NCBI RefSeq assembly: GCF_003289955.1
Contig: NZ_QLZR01000001.1
Location: 1 to 64,000, forward strand
Origin: Planococcus halotolerans
Lineage (GTDB): Bacteria; Bacillota; Bacilli; Bacillales_A; Planococcaceae
Reading direction: 5' to 3'
DNA length: 64,000 nucleotides
Made by a program: the position numbers and the translations under genes. The notes under the pieces are model-generated. The model did no database searches. It was not told the DNA's origin and saw nothing but the letters and a program-made list of their open reading frames with translations. This document shows positions 41,542 to 51,038 of this stretch, piece after piece (the first letter of the stretch is position 1; every line of letters begins with the position of its first letter).

Positions 41542-42669
41542 TTATTTTTTTTGAGATGGAGTTACGTATTCGTGATTCTTTTCAAACGCCGCATCCGTGA
41601 GGATGAAATCAATTACCTGTTTTGCAGTGTCATTCGCTTTTTTCTGCAGCGGGATGACATTCGCTTCAAGTTTTTTGATTTCATTCGGGTAGTCTGCAAG
41701 AATTGATTCGATTGAAACTGCAATATCCTCTGCGCTCCAGTCGTCCGAACCGACATTGCCGATCACTTGCTGATTGACGATTTCCGCAAAAGAATCGATT
41801 TTCGGATCATACGATAAAGCCACGAACGGCGTATAGCCGACACTTGCAAATATCAATGCATGAAGACGCATGCCCAGCAGGACATCGGATTCTGCCACTG
41901 CAGCCATTTTTTGTTCTATTGAAGAGTCGTAAGGAAAGATGTCCACTTTATGTTCCATCATTGATGCAACTTTTTCAGATGTTTCATAATCGGACTTGCC
42001 GTGCATTGGCACCATTAGAATGTCATGGCCATTGGCAGCTAATTGGTCAAGACCTTTTGCTGCCTTTTCCATATAAGACAAATCTTCTTTCCAGTCTCTG
42101 ATGGAAACGGAAATAACGCGCTTTCCGGAATCAGCCGCTTTAGACAAGCCGCTGCTAAAACTGCTTGCATCGATTCCCATGACCGGATCCGGCACCAATT
42201 GAATTGGTTTCGAAACTCCGATTGATTCCAGCAATTTTTTGGACTGCTTGTCGCGCACCGTTATTATCTCGGCCCGCTGCACTATGTGTTTCATTATGCT
42301 TCGATTGAATCCGCTGCTGACGGGGCCCATTCCCTGCGCGTATATGAATACGGGCTTTTTCAGGAATTGAGCAATTTTCATGACACCTGAATAATAGGAG
42401 ATGCTTTTCATGCCCGTTTCATCCTGCAGCAGGCTGCCGCCGCCGCTGATCAGACCGTCTGATTTTTGCAATGCTTTTCTGACCTCATTGATATTCCAGC
42501 GGTTGACTGCATCTACTTGATAGGTTGATGCCGTCTTTTCAGGATCGTTAGACAGAACCGTGAGTTCCACTCCTGGTTGATATTCTTTTAATGACTGAAT
42601 GATGGCAAACAGGATTGCCTCGTCTCCTACGTTATCAAAACCATAATAGCCGGATAAAACGATTCTCAT
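41542..42669 (-). CDS. csaB: Polysaccharide pyruvyl transferase CsaB
   Basis: 375 residues from the ATG giving MRIVLSGYYGFDNVGDEAIL; GGAGGT lies 7 nt upstream, and this start overlaps the stop of the preceding gene by 4 nt. The motifs GYYGFDNVGDEAI, ISGGGSLLQDETG, YAQGMGPV, and LGMRLHALIFAS are those of CsaB. The enzyme adds a ketal-linked pyruvate to the secondary cell-wall polysaccharide, creating the SLH-domain ligand. With six SLH proteins encoded within 23 kb, this is the anchoring enzyme for the region. Its partner gene upstream (DUF5693-like) is a usual neighbour. Confidence 0.95.
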   Translation of the reverse strand: MRIVLSGYYGFDNVGDEAILFAIIQSLKEYQPGVELTVLSNDPEKTASTYQVDAVNRWNINEVRKALQKSDGLISGGGSLLQDETGMKSISYYSGVMKIAQFLKKPVFIYAQGMGPVSSGFNRSIMKHIVQRAEIITVRDKQSKKLLESIGVSKPIQLVPDPVMGIDASSFSSGLSKAADSGKRVISVSIRDWKEDLSYMEKAAKGLDQLAANGHDILMVPMHGKSDYETSEKVASMMEHKVDIFPYDSSIEQKMAAVAESDVLLGMRLHALIFASVGYTPFVALSYDPKIDSFAEIVNQQVIGNVGSDDWSAEDIAVSIESILADYPNEIKKLEANVIPLQKKANDTAKQVIDFILTDAAFEKNHEYVTPSQKK

Positions 42670-44546
42670 CCCTGCCACCTCCGATTAAGCTTTTCAATTA
42701 TTTTCTTGCCTATCCACTTGTACAAGAATACCAGAACCAGTCCGATTAATAAACCGAAGACGACACTGTATCCTGTCCGCAATAGGGAAATGGACAATGG
42801 AATATGGAAATGTGTAAATGTATTGACCATCGAAAGGAAACCGATGACTGCCGGAATCAATAAGAAATAGCTGATCGCTTTATGCGTTTTCGCAATATGA
42901 AGCGCGAGCACAAACAGCGGCAAGCCAATCAAAAATTCTTTTGTACGCGGACGGACATACAGAAGGTCTTCCAGGAACACGCGGAATTCGAGTTCGTAAG
43001 GGATCGGGATGCCGTCATTGCCGGTGCGGCCCAGATAAAACATACCTACTCCAGTAATGGCTACGATTAATACTACCTGCCAGTAAATGACATGCGATTT
43101 CAATAGATGTTTTAGGTTGCCCCACAACGCATACAGCACCATGAACGTGATTGGCAGAACGTAAACCAGTGTTACGCCTCTGAACATATCGAGGCCCAAG
43201 ATAAACGGGCTGCCGTTGAGCAGAACCACAATCAGCCAGATGCCGATGAGCGTAATGCCGACCGCCTTGAAATAAGCTGCGAACAAATAATATTTCGATT
43301 CCGTATTCTTTTTGAGCAATACAGCAAACACAGGTGTTGTTACCGCAAGTCCCAGAGCCATGAATTTTAAAATCAGCGTCATTTCAGTGACGAGATAAGC
43401 TATTGCTACTAATGACAAACCGATGATTGCAGCAATCGTTAATTTTCGGTTCCCAAAAATTGTTTGCGCGGCCCAGGCAAGAAATGCTATCGATCCAATC
43501 AGGCCGACTGCAATCTGCCAAAGCGGAATTGTAAATGCTGCAAATAATTTGGAAGGTCCACGCTCAAATGATGCCGGCAACTGTGTATTGATTTCATTAT
43601 TCAAATCCCTAAATGCGGCATGGGCTTCTTCATATTCTGATATCGGAGCATTGACAAAGAATGCCCGAATATTACGCTCTTTTGCTCCCCGAGTAAATTT
43701 ATCAGCAATGTCAAAGACATTGTCTTTCGACAATATTTGGCTGTGCAGTCGGATAACATCCATATCCATTGTATAAGCTGCAGTCTGGAAGCCTTTCATA
43801 TCTGTGAATTCTATGCTGAATATCGAATAACCGGCTTCAGCAAGGCGTGTGCTGAACTCCTTCAGTTTTCCTGGTTCCGTATAAAATGGCAATTGCTGGC
43901 CACTGAATAAAACTTTTTCAATCCCGGGCTGCTTTAATTCGATTAATTCATTTGCCAGTCTTTCTGTGTCTTCGGTATTAGGTGAATCCCCAATTCTGAG
44001 CACTATTTCCATACCAGTGCCCAACACAGCGTCGATAACATCCTGGTCATAACCAAAAGGAGTACCGAAAATATCTCCTGTTTTTCCCGGAACATACGTA
44101 TAGTCAACTTCTCCGACCGTAATTTGCCGGGTATCTTCAAAAACATTTCTTGTTAAATCATTAAAAGAGGAATTTTGGTTGGAATAGATGAATACACCTT
44201 CTTTATCGAAAGGATGCATTAAAGGTTCCATTTTATTGAAAATCAGCAATTCATTCATCGTAGCAACGTCGAGTATTGTTACATTGCCTTTTTGTTGAAG
44301 AGTTCTGAGTGTATCAGGTGTCAAACTGATGGTATCTATGCCAGATTCCTGCAACTGACTGAGAATACGTTCCTCGTCCAATTCCGGATCCTGTATTGTC
44401 CAGTCCATTATATATTTATAAGGCACGATTGTTTCGACTGTCTTGTTCGATTCCTCTACCTGCACACGGTTATATATAGAAGGAATCGTTAAAATCATCG
44501 CGGCCAGGATTATTCCGATTAACACTTTCTGCACTTGCCTACACAC
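42666..44546 (-). CDS. DUF5693-like multi-pass membrane protein
   Basis: 626 residues. An N-terminal membrane helix (8-24) is followed by an extracellular domain of about 290 residues (YKYIMDWTIQDPELDEERIL, VVLRIGDSPNTEDTERLANEL-like segments) that reads as a barrel-like fold. At least eight membrane helices occupy residues 335-620. This architecture and the position directly before csaB match the DUF5693 family common in SLH-bearing Bacillales. Its role in secondary-polymer assembly or export is suspected but unproven. It ends with an ATGA overlap into csaB. Confidence 0.8.
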   Translation of the reverse strand: MCRQVQKVLIGIILAAMILTIPSIYNRVQVEESNKTVETIVPYKYIMDWTIQDPELDEERILSQLQESGIDTISLTPDTLRTLQQKGNVTILDVATMNELLIFNKMEPLMHPFDKEGVFIYSNQNSSFNDLTRNVFEDTRQITVGEVDYTYVPGKTGDIFGTPFGYDQDVIDAVLGTGMEIVLRIGDSPNTEDTERLANELIELKQPGIEKVLFSGQQLPFYTEPGKLKEFSTRLAEAGYSIFSIEFTDMKGFQTAAYTMDMDVIRLHSQILSKDNVFDIADKFTRGAKERNIRAFFVNAPISEYEEAHAAFRDLNNEINTQLPASFERGPSKLFAAFTIPLWQIAVGLIGSIAFLAWAAQTIFGNRKLTIAAIIGLSLVAIAYLVTEMTLILKFMALGLAVTTPVFAVLLKKNTESKYYLFAAYFKAVGITLIGIWLIVVLLNGSPFILGLDMFRGVTLVYVLPITFMVLYALWGNLKHLLKSHVIYWQVVLIVAITGVGMFYLGRTGNDGIPIPYELEFRVFLEDLLYVRPRTKEFLIGLPLFVLALHIAKTHKAISYFLLIPAVIGFLSMVNTFTHFHIPLSISLLRTGYSVVFGLLIGLVLVFLYKWIGKKIIEKLNRRWQG

Positions 44547-44695
44547 CCTTACAATTACTTTGAATTCTTTCTTCCAGTGGCGACGCTATTGGGATATCTA
44601 GTTGGGTATAAATCAAAATCTCAATTAACTTCCTTCTATTATATAGACAAAAGCCTATGTAAATCTTTGATTTGCGAAAAATTAACATAACTGTA

Positions 44696-46249
44696 TTATT
44701 TAAAAATTTTATTTACTAAAGGCAATCCGCTCAATAATTCTTTGTCGACCGCTTTTCCGGCAAACAACAATACGGCATACACTGCAGCGCCAATTGCAAT
44801 TGCGGCAGTCAGGTAAAGCAGCGCAAATCCGCGTGACGCCAATTCAAAATCAATAAACAGCGTCGGAATTCCTATTACTGCTCCCATCATCAATGAAGCA
44901 CATATGATAACGACCGTTCTTTTATTGAATGAAACGAATTTCGCATGTTTCTGGATAAAGTAAAGATTGGTCACAAACAGCAGTAAATACACAAGAGCTG
45001 TCGAAATCGCCGCTCCGTCCAGACCGAACCCTTTCACCAATACGATATTGAGGACCAGTTTCACTCCTACTCCCGCAACGATGATCCAAGCGGCAAGCCG
45101 CGCTTTATTGATCCCCTGCAAAACTCCGGTGCTGAGGATCGTCAGCGATGTGAACAGCGAGCTTAGTGAAATGATTGCAAGCACACTGCTGCCGGCCAGG
45201 TCCGTGAACAGGCCGAGGTTGATCGGGTAAGTCAGTGCAAAGAGTCCTATCGCCGCAGGAACAGTCAGAAGATAGGTCAGGAAAAATGTCTTTTCGATGA
45301 CTTTCTGCGTTCCGAGACTGTCGTTCTGCGCCAGTTTCGCCGAGATATTCGGAATCAGCGGCAGAATGACGGAGCTTGCGAAAACCGTAACGATTTGCAC
45401 GATTGCCAAGCCGCGCCCATAGATTCCATAGAGATAATTGACATTATCCGATGTATTTTCATAAGCCTTTAAAGCACTTGGGATCGTAATGGAATCCACG
45501 AGATTCAATAATGCCATGGTTATGGCACCAAAAGCAATCGGTATGGATATAGTAAGAATCCGACCCGCGGTCTTTTTAAAATGGCTGAAGTTATATGGAA
45601 GAGATTTTTTCACGCGCACTTCCGAACGCGTGTACAGAATACGGAGATAGATCAATGAAGCCAGTGCTCCGAAGATGGAGCCGATCATGATTCCGCCCGC
45701 TACTTCACTGTCCGAATAAAAATTCTGGACCAGATAGGCAGCGATCAGAAGAATCAGGCCGACCCGTATGAATTGTTCGATTACCTGCGATACAGCAGTC
45801 GGAGTCATATTTTCATGGCCCTGGAAATAACCGCGGTAAACCGCCATATATGGAGCGATCAAGAGAGTTGCGGAAACGATGATCAGCGCGGGACGCGTAG
45901 AGCTCCCACCCAGGATTTCAGCAATCTGGTAAGAAAACAGATACAGCAGCAAGAAACTGCCGAGGCCGAACGCAGCCGCGAGAATCCCGGAAGTCATGAA
46001 AATATCTTTGACTTCCTGCTCATCGCCGCGCGTTCTCGATTCGGCGATCAATTTCGAAATTGCAATCGGAATGCCCGCGACTGACAGGATCAAAGCGACC
46101 ATATAGACCGGGTAGACTAAAGTAAAAATTCCGAGCACCTCGTCCCCCGCTATGTTCTGCAGCGGGATGCGGAAGAGGCTGCCCAGAATCTTCGACAGCA
46201 ATGCGGCTGCCGATAAAATGATGGTGCTTTTCAGTAAAGTGCTTTTCAT
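44696..46249 (-). CDS. Lipid-linked polysaccharide flippase (MurJ/SpoVB/YtgP-type MOP exporter)
   Basis: 517 residues from the ATG giving MKSTLLKSTIILSAAALLSKILGSLFRIPLQNI, the usual family N-terminus. An upstream in-frame start (46372) would read 41 residues through the tagA gene and is rejected. About 14 membrane helices; typical segments IFTLVYPVYMVALILSVAGIPIAISKLI and YRGYFQGHENMTPTAVSQVIEQ. It overlaps tagA by 4 nt (ATGA). In this position it probably flips the undecaprenyl-linked secondary-wall-polymer unit begun by TagA; a general lipid II flippase role is possible. Confidence 0.9.
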   Translation of the reverse strand: MKSTLLKSTIILSAAALLSKILGSLFRIPLQNIAGDEVLGIFTLVYPVYMVALILSVAGIPIAISKLIAESRTRGDEQEVKDIFMTSGILAAAFGLGSFLLLYLFSYQIAEILGGSSTRPALIIVSATLLIAPYMAVYRGYFQGHENMTPTAVSQVIEQFIRVGLILLIAAYLVQNFYSDSEVAGGIMIGSIFGALASLIYLRILYTRSEVRVKKSLPYNFSHFKKTAGRILTISIPIAFGAITMALLNLVDSITIPSALKAYENTSDNVNYLYGIYGRGLAIVQIVTVFASSVILPLIPNISAKLAQNDSLGTQKVIEKTFFLTYLLTVPAAIGLFALTYPINLGLFTDLAGSSVLAIISLSSLFTSLTILSTGVLQGINKARLAAWIIVAGVGVKLVLNIVLVKGFGLDGAAISTALVYLLLFVTNLYFIQKHAKFVSFNKRTVVIICASLMMGAVIGIPTLFIDFELASRGFALLYLTAAIAIGAAVYAVLLFAGKAVDKELLSGLPLVNKIFK

Positions 46250-46983
46250 CGTTTGTTCAAAGCTTTCTTCTGAATGACTGTCAGAGCGAATTTCGGCAAC
46301 ACAAGCATGCGTTTCCAGCGCGATGGCTGTTTGACAAGCCGGTAGAACCATTCCAAATTGAGTTTCTGCCACGCTTCCGGCGCCCGTTTGACGTTTCCGG
46401 AGAACACGTCAAAGCTGCCGCCGATGCCGATGAAGACGCCTTGATTGAATTGGCCGATATGGCCGCCGATCCAGTTTTCCTGTCTCGGGAAACCGAGCGC
46501 CACAAACACAAGATCCGGTTTGGAATCCTTGATCATTTGCGGTAGCACAGAATCATTCCAGTCAAAAAAGCCGTTCTGCGCTCCGGCAATTTGGATGCCC
46601 GGATAATCGGATTTCACTTTCTCCAGTGTTTGCTGCAGCACATGGTCCGCCGCTCCCAGGAAAAAAACGCGATACTGTTTCTGATTGGCGGCTTCCAGCA
46701 AATCCATCATCATATCGAAGCCACTGACACGCTCCGGCAGTGGCTCTCCGACGAGCTGTGCCGCTTTGACGATGCCGATGCCGTCGGCTGTAATAAAGTC
46801 CGCTTTTTCAAGTGTTCTTTTATAATCTTCATCATCAAGCGTAGCCATGACAATTTCAGGATTGGCCGTTACGACAAAAGTTTTTTCCTTCTTTTCTATT
46901 CTGTTCTGTAAGGTCTGAATGAATGCTGCTCTGGTCGTGTTGATGAAAGGCACGTCCAATATTTTTACAAATTGTGGGGTCAT
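46246..46983 (-). CDS. tagA: N-acetylmannosaminyltransferase TagA (WecG/TagA/CpsF family, GT26)
   Basis: 245 residues with FVVTANPEIVMATLDDEDY, ADFITADGIGIVKAAQLVG (catalytic Asp region), ERVSGFDMM, VFFLGAADHVLQQ and FVALGFPRQENWIGGH. TagA adds ManNAc to undecaprenyl-diphosphate-GlcNAc, forming the linkage disaccharide of wall teichoic acid or secondary wall polymer. It is first of an apparent tagA-flippase pair; DUF5693-csaB follow after a 150-nt gap. SD AAGGAG 7 nt before ATG. Confidence 0.95.
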   Translation of the reverse strand: MTPQFVKILDVPFINTTRAAFIQTLQNRIEKKEKTFVVTANPEIVMATLDDEDYKRTLEKADFITADGIGIVKAAQLVGEPLPERVSGFDMMMDLLEAANQKQYRVFFLGAADHVLQQTLEKVKSDYPGIQIAGAQNGFFDWNDSVLPQMIKDSKPDLVFVALGFPRQENWIGGHIGQFNQGVFIGIGGSFDVFSGNVKRAPEAWQKLNLEWFYRLVKQPSRWKRMLVLPKFALTVIQKKALNKR

Positions 46984-47030
46984 ATGTATTCTCCTTGTTT
47001 TGAGGCAAAATATCTCATTTAATATAACAT

Positions 47031-47078
47031 AAAAAAAGGGTGCTGTGTTAAGGAGAAAAGACCCTAAAACAGCACCCA
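47031..47078 (-). terminator. Terminator of the GH73 glucosaminidase gene
   Basis: GGGTGCTGTTTT and AACACAGCACCC form an 11-12-bp stem around a ~17-nt loop, followed by TTTTTTT on the minus strand. Confidence 0.85.
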
Positions 47079-47097
47079 GCCTGACCTATTCGATTGA

Positions 47098-49074
47098 TTA
47101 TTCTGCCAACGGCAATGGTTTGATGTATGCGCTGTGCACGTATGCATCTGTGTATTGCTTTTGTTCCGGCAGAACTTTATACCAGATTACCCCTTTGGAA
47201 TCTTTTGCTTCTCCAGTGATGACAACCGGAATGCCTGCTTCCGGCAATGCGTATAAAGCGGTATTTTCTACGCCTGCGCCAGAGCGGAAGTTCAATCCGG
47301 ATTCTGAATCATTGAAGCTGGCGAATCCAAGATTTTCATTGTACATATCTCTTTTGCCAAGATATACATCGATGCGATACATATGTCCGCCGATTTTCTC
47401 GCCCCATAATGGGTCGGAAGCGTAACGGACGTTCATGCCAAGTGCTTTGTTCCCAAGGATTGAGCCGTTGTAATAGGCTCCCCCTACCTGATGATAGTTT
47501 TTATTGATTCTGACAGCAGCATCCTGAATCGACTCTTTAAATGTGGCATATGAATATGCAGCGTCGTATGCATTGCCATCCACTGCGCCGTAACCGAACA
47601 GGTTGTTTTTATCCTGGGCAATTTTGCTGGTTCCCCAGCCGCTTTCGTGTATTGCATGCGCCAACAGATAAAGAGCATTCACTTTATATGTTTCTTCGAT
47701 TTGCTTGAAGTAAGCGCCACTTCCCGCAAGCGGGCTGACATTCCATAGTTTGCCGGCAACTGTTTTGCCGTAATAAGGGAAGTTGTCAGTCAGGAATTTA
47801 TCCAGTTCTTCCGCTGTGTAACTTGTTTTTGTAGATAACGGAAGTTTGCTGAAATATTGATGTGCTTCTGTCACCACTTTGCCGGCTTTATCTGTGAATA
47901 CTGCACCGTCAAAACTGTAATATCTCACTCCAGTCTGGAATGCAGCCGGTGCTTTGCCGATTGCTCCCGATGAAGCGTAATTACCAGTTGAATGGTTATA
48001 GATTTTATGGACCAGGCTGCCGTACTGATTCTTTTCATAATAAGATTGGCCTCCAAGCATTTGCGTTGGAATCAATCTTACTACACTCGGTTTTACATAA
48101 CCGACTTTGCCGGCCAATTCCACTTTAATGGATGCAGCTGTGGAATCCAGGAATTTCATTTCCGTATTTGTGGTCGTATAAGGTTTGAACTGGGAAGCAC
48201 GAGTTCCGGTTCCCCATTTCAAATCAGCTGTCGGATAAACTTCGGTATATGCGTTTGTAACCGCCAGTCCGTTCTGCATCCAGACAATCTGCTTCGAGCG
48301 CTCAACAACGTCGGCATCCGCGTTATTCTGCACATATGCTTTCGCTTCAGCGAATGTGTCGAAATGCTTCAATACAGTTGTGCTGTCTGCATCAATGGAA
48401 GAAGCCTGGAACTCCAAAGGCTTTGGCGGGAAAACGACTTCTCTGGCTTTGATCATTACGAGCGCCACCATCCATCTCTTCGACTCTTGTTTCGGTGCGA
48501 AAGTATTATCCGTATTCCCTCGCATGATGCCAAGGTGCGTCAGGATTCTTACATCTTTTTTGGAATAGTCCGAAATGGATTCACTATCTCCAAATGATAA
48601 TGCCGGAATCGTTTCTGTATCCGTTAAGACACCTTTTGCCGTCAATGCCCGGGATACCATACTCGCCATTTGTTCACGGCTGATCAATTCATTCGGCCGG
48701 AAAGTGTTGTCCGGGTAACCTACTGTAATGCCGGCTTTTACAGCATCCATTATGGACGGCGTAAACCATGCTCCTGCCTGTACATCTTTGAAATCGATCG
48801 TTTCTGCTGCTGCGCTTGTGAATTCCGCAGCTTCCAATTGCGTTTCAAGTTCGAACGATTTTACTACCATTCTCGCAAACTCGGCGCGTGTCACTTCACG
48901 TTCCGGTTTTACGGTACCGTCGTCATAACCGGTAATAATCCCTAATTGCATCAATTCTCTTATCTCTTTTTCATATGTGTGACCCGTTAAATCATCTGCC
49001 GCACTAGTTTGCAGCGGCGTCAGCGACGAAAGTACCAGAAGCATTGCCATTAAAAAAATTACTGTTTTCTTCAT
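47098..49074 (-). CDS. SLH-anchored endo-beta-N-acetylglucosaminidase (GH73) with SH3 domain
   Basis: 658 residues from the ATG giving MKKTVIFLMAMLLVLSS. Signal peptide (1-27); three N-terminal SLH domains (about 28-75, 92-140, 155-210; motifs TRAE, SREQ, SKRW). A linker region with a GYVKPSVVRLIP segment follows (about 225-340). The glucosaminidase domain (about 440-570) has Glu477 in AHAIHESGWGTSKIAQDKNNLFGYGA, and a C-terminal SH3 domain begins GLNFRSGAG. It cuts the glycan strands of peptidoglycan; SLH places it on the polymer made by the adjacent tagA-csaB genes. It lies divergent to an SLH amidase. Confidence 0.93.
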   Translation of the reverse strand: MKKTVIFLMAMLLVLSSLTPLQTSAADDLTGHTYEKEIRELMQLGIITGYDDGTVKPEREVTRAEFARMVVKSFELETQLEAAEFTSAAAETIDFKDVQAGAWFTPSIMDAVKAGITVGYPDNTFRPNELISREQMASMVSRALTAKGVLTDTETIPALSFGDSESISDYSKKDVRILTHLGIMRGNTDNTFAPKQESKRWMVALVMIKAREVVFPPKPLEFQASSIDADSTTVLKHFDTFAEAKAYVQNNADADVVERSKQIVWMQNGLAVTNAYTEVYPTADLKWGTGTRASQFKPYTTTNTEMKFLDSTAASIKVELAGKVGYVKPSVVRLIPTQMLGGQSYYEKNQYGSLVHKIYNHSTGNYASSGAIGKAPAAFQTGVRYYSFDGAVFTDKAGKVVTEAHQYFSKLPLSTKTSYTAEELDKFLTDNFPYYGKTVAGKLWNVSPLAGSGAYFKQIEETYKVNALYLLAHAIHESGWGTSKIAQDKNNLFGYGAVDGNAYDAAYSYATFKESIQDAAVRINKNYHQVGGAYYNGSILGNKALGMNVRYASDPLWGEKIGGHMYRIDVYLGKRDMYNENLGFASFNDSESGLNFRSGAGVENTALYALPEAGIPVVITGEAKDSKGVIWYKVLPEQKQYTDAYVHSAYIKPLPLAE

Positions 49075-49429
49075 TCTCTGATGAATCCCCCTTTTTTTGT
49101 ATGAAACTAGTAATCGGCATATCAAGTGTTCCCTTAATAGCCTGTTTACACTTTATATCATTTTACTGCGGCAAACTATACTTCTTTATATCTAAATATA
49201 ACCAATTATTCATATAGATATGACCAATGCCTAAAAAAGAGTATAACATCTAAAAGTCACTAAAAGATGATAAAATATCAATTTCTTTGTTAGAAACGAA
49301 ATTTTTTTCCTCTAATATAGAAGGAATTTAAACTGATCTTAGAGAATCTAGTGAAACAGAACATTTTCAGATTAAATAGTCTTGCGTACCAGACTTCGTT
49401 TTTTAAATTTGACTTTTAAACTAGTCTTA

Positions 49430-49477
49430 TTGCTTATTTTACGAAAAAATACATAAAATAGCATAAAAACATGCTAT
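49430..49477 (+). promoter_or_regulatory. Candidate promoter and dyad upstream of the SLH amidase
   Basis: TTGCTT (49430-49435), 18-nt spacer, TAAAAT (49454-49459). A perfect dyad ATAGCAT, 6-nt spacer, ATGCTAT (49458-49477) overlaps the -10 and start region. Its half-site resembles the TTATGCTA dyad at 21023-21041 in opposite arrangement. The rest of the 456-nt divergent gap (49075-49530) is AT-rich without a motif I can support. Confidence 0.4.
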
Positions 49478-49530
49478 TGTCATCATAGAGAGAAAAAATA
49501 TAAGAACCGGAAGGGGAAAATGAAAAACAA

Positions 49531-50910
49531 ATGAATAGTTTTTTTAGCAAGGTCACGTTATTTCTAGTCGCTGCCGTTTTAGTGATTTCCAGTATAGGGG
49601 TAAGCCCCGCATCAGCCGCAACACCATTTAAGGATGTACCTGCAAACGATGCGCAAATAACATATCTTTATGAAAGAAATCTGATTAGCGGCATTTCCAC
49701 CACTCAATTTGGACCTGATTATTCCGTAACCCGTGAACAGGCAGCCACCATGATTGGCCGTTCATTAAAATTAAACGGAACTAAGAGAACAACCAAATTC
49801 CCAGATGTCAGTCCCTCAAGTTACAGTTCAGGATATATTCAATCAGCTGTAGAAAAAGGATTCATTTCCGGTTATCCGGACGGCAGCTTCAGGCCAAAAC
49901 AACCAATGACACGCGGAGAAATGGCTCACATGATAAGCCGTGCATTTAATTTTACGCAAACAAGTGCAGTCTTCTTTAAAGATATTAAGGTAGATAACGA
50001 TCCAACCAGCCTTTATAGTGCGACAAATAAACTTGCAACTGCAGGAATTACTGCGGGAACAGGTGGAGGATACTACACACCGGATAAAACTTTGATCCGA
50101 CAAGAATTTGCAATGTTTCTTGCACGAGCTTTGGAACCTAAGTTCCGAGTTTTATTCCAGAATGCAACAATCGATAAATTATATTCAACTACTGATAATT
50201 TAAATGTGCGCTCAGGTCCTTCTACCAGCTATAATATTTTGGGAAAGATTCATACGAACAATGAAGTTCAAGTTTACGGCTACAGCGGCAACTGGGTTTA
50301 CGGTAAATCCGGAAGCCTTACAGGCTACTTCAGCCTTTCTTACTTGGCAAAAGCTACAGCACAGCCTTCCAGAGTAATGGTGATTGATGCCGGCCACGGC
50401 GGCAGCGACCCGGGTGCAGTAGCAAACGGCCTACGTGAAAAAGATGTAAACCTTGATGTATCACTTCGCGTCGAAAGAATGTTGAAAGCAAAAGGCATCA
50501 ATGTCTTGATGGTTCGCAGAACCGACGTATTCTACAGCCTGGATTACCGCGCTGCTTATGGCGTTAAAAATGGCGCTGATGCATTCGTCAGCATTCACGC
50601 CAACGCTGCTTCAGCAGGGGTAAGCGGTTCTGAAACATTCTATTCCGCTTCCGTTGCAAACGACAGCAAGCAACTTGCAACTTTCATCCAAAACCGTTTG
50701 TACAAAGCGATGGAACATACGAACAGAGGCGTAAAAGAATACGATTACCGCGTTATTGCAGCCAACCCGCTTCCAGCCGCTCTTGTTGAATTAGGTTTCC
50801 TTACCAACTCCGGAGATGCAGCAAAATTGGCGACTTGGACATATAAAGAACGTGCAGCTTCAGCGATCGCTGAAGGTATCGAAGACTATTACGAGTGGAA
50901 AGAACGATAA
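49531..50910 (+). CDS. SLH-anchored N-acetylmuramoyl-L-alanine amidase (Amidase_3)
   Basis: 459 residues. Signal peptide (1-30); three SLH domains (31-80, 90-140, 148-203; motifs TREQ, TRGE, IRQE); SH3 domain (about 217-275, NLNVRSGPSTSYN). The zinc amidase domain (283-459) has His289 (IDAGHGG), Glu303 (REKDVNL), His356 (VSIHANA) and catalytic Glu420 (LVELGFLTN). It removes stem peptides from peptidoglycan. The Shine-Dalgarno AAGGGGA is 13 nt from this ATG; a four-codon frame (ATG at 49520) lies between and its TGA overlaps the start, so coupled initiation is possible. Terminator follows. Confidence 0.95.
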   Translation: MNSFFSKVTLFLVAAVLVISSIGVSPASAATPFKDVPANDAQITYLYERNLISGISTTQFGPDYSVTREQAATMIGRSLKLNGTKRTTKFPDVSPSSYSSGYIQSAVEKGFISGYPDGSFRPKQPMTRGEMAHMISRAFNFTQTSAVFFKDIKVDNDPTSLYSATNKLATAGITAGTGGGYYTPDKTLIRQEFAMFLARALEPKFRVLFQNATIDKLYSTTDNLNVRSGPSTSYNILGKIHTNNEVQVYGYSGNWVYGKSGSLTGYFSLSYLAKATAQPSRVMVIDAGHGGSDPGAVANGLREKDVNLDVSLRVERMLKAKGINVLMVRRTDVFYSLDYRAAYGVKNGADAFVSIHANAASAGVSGSETFYSASVANDSKQLATFIQNRLYKAMEHTNRGVKEYDYRVIAANPLPAALVELGFLTNSGDAAKLATWTYKERAASAIAEGIEDYYEWKER

Positions 50911-50957
50911 AAAGAAACTTCAATCAGTTTAATGTTTGATAAATAAATATTATTTTT

Positions 50958-50988
50958 TCAAAAAACGGACTTTTAAAGTCCGTTTTTT
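50958..50988 (+). terminator. Terminator of the SLH amidase gene
   Basis: AAACGGACTTT and AAAGTCCGTTT pair with almost no loop beyond TA, followed by a T-run. Within 30 nt begins the TATACT -10-like element of the next gene. Confidence 0.85.
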
Positions 50989-51038
50989 TGGGAATTACTA
51001 TATACTGTACGTACAAACAAAGTTTAGGAGGAAATTAA

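Noticed and set aside
46250-46372. Upstream start for the MOP flippase
   Set aside because: The extra 41 residues are a shadow of the tagA gene; the ATG at 46249 overlaps the tagA stop as ATGA and gives the typical N-terminus.
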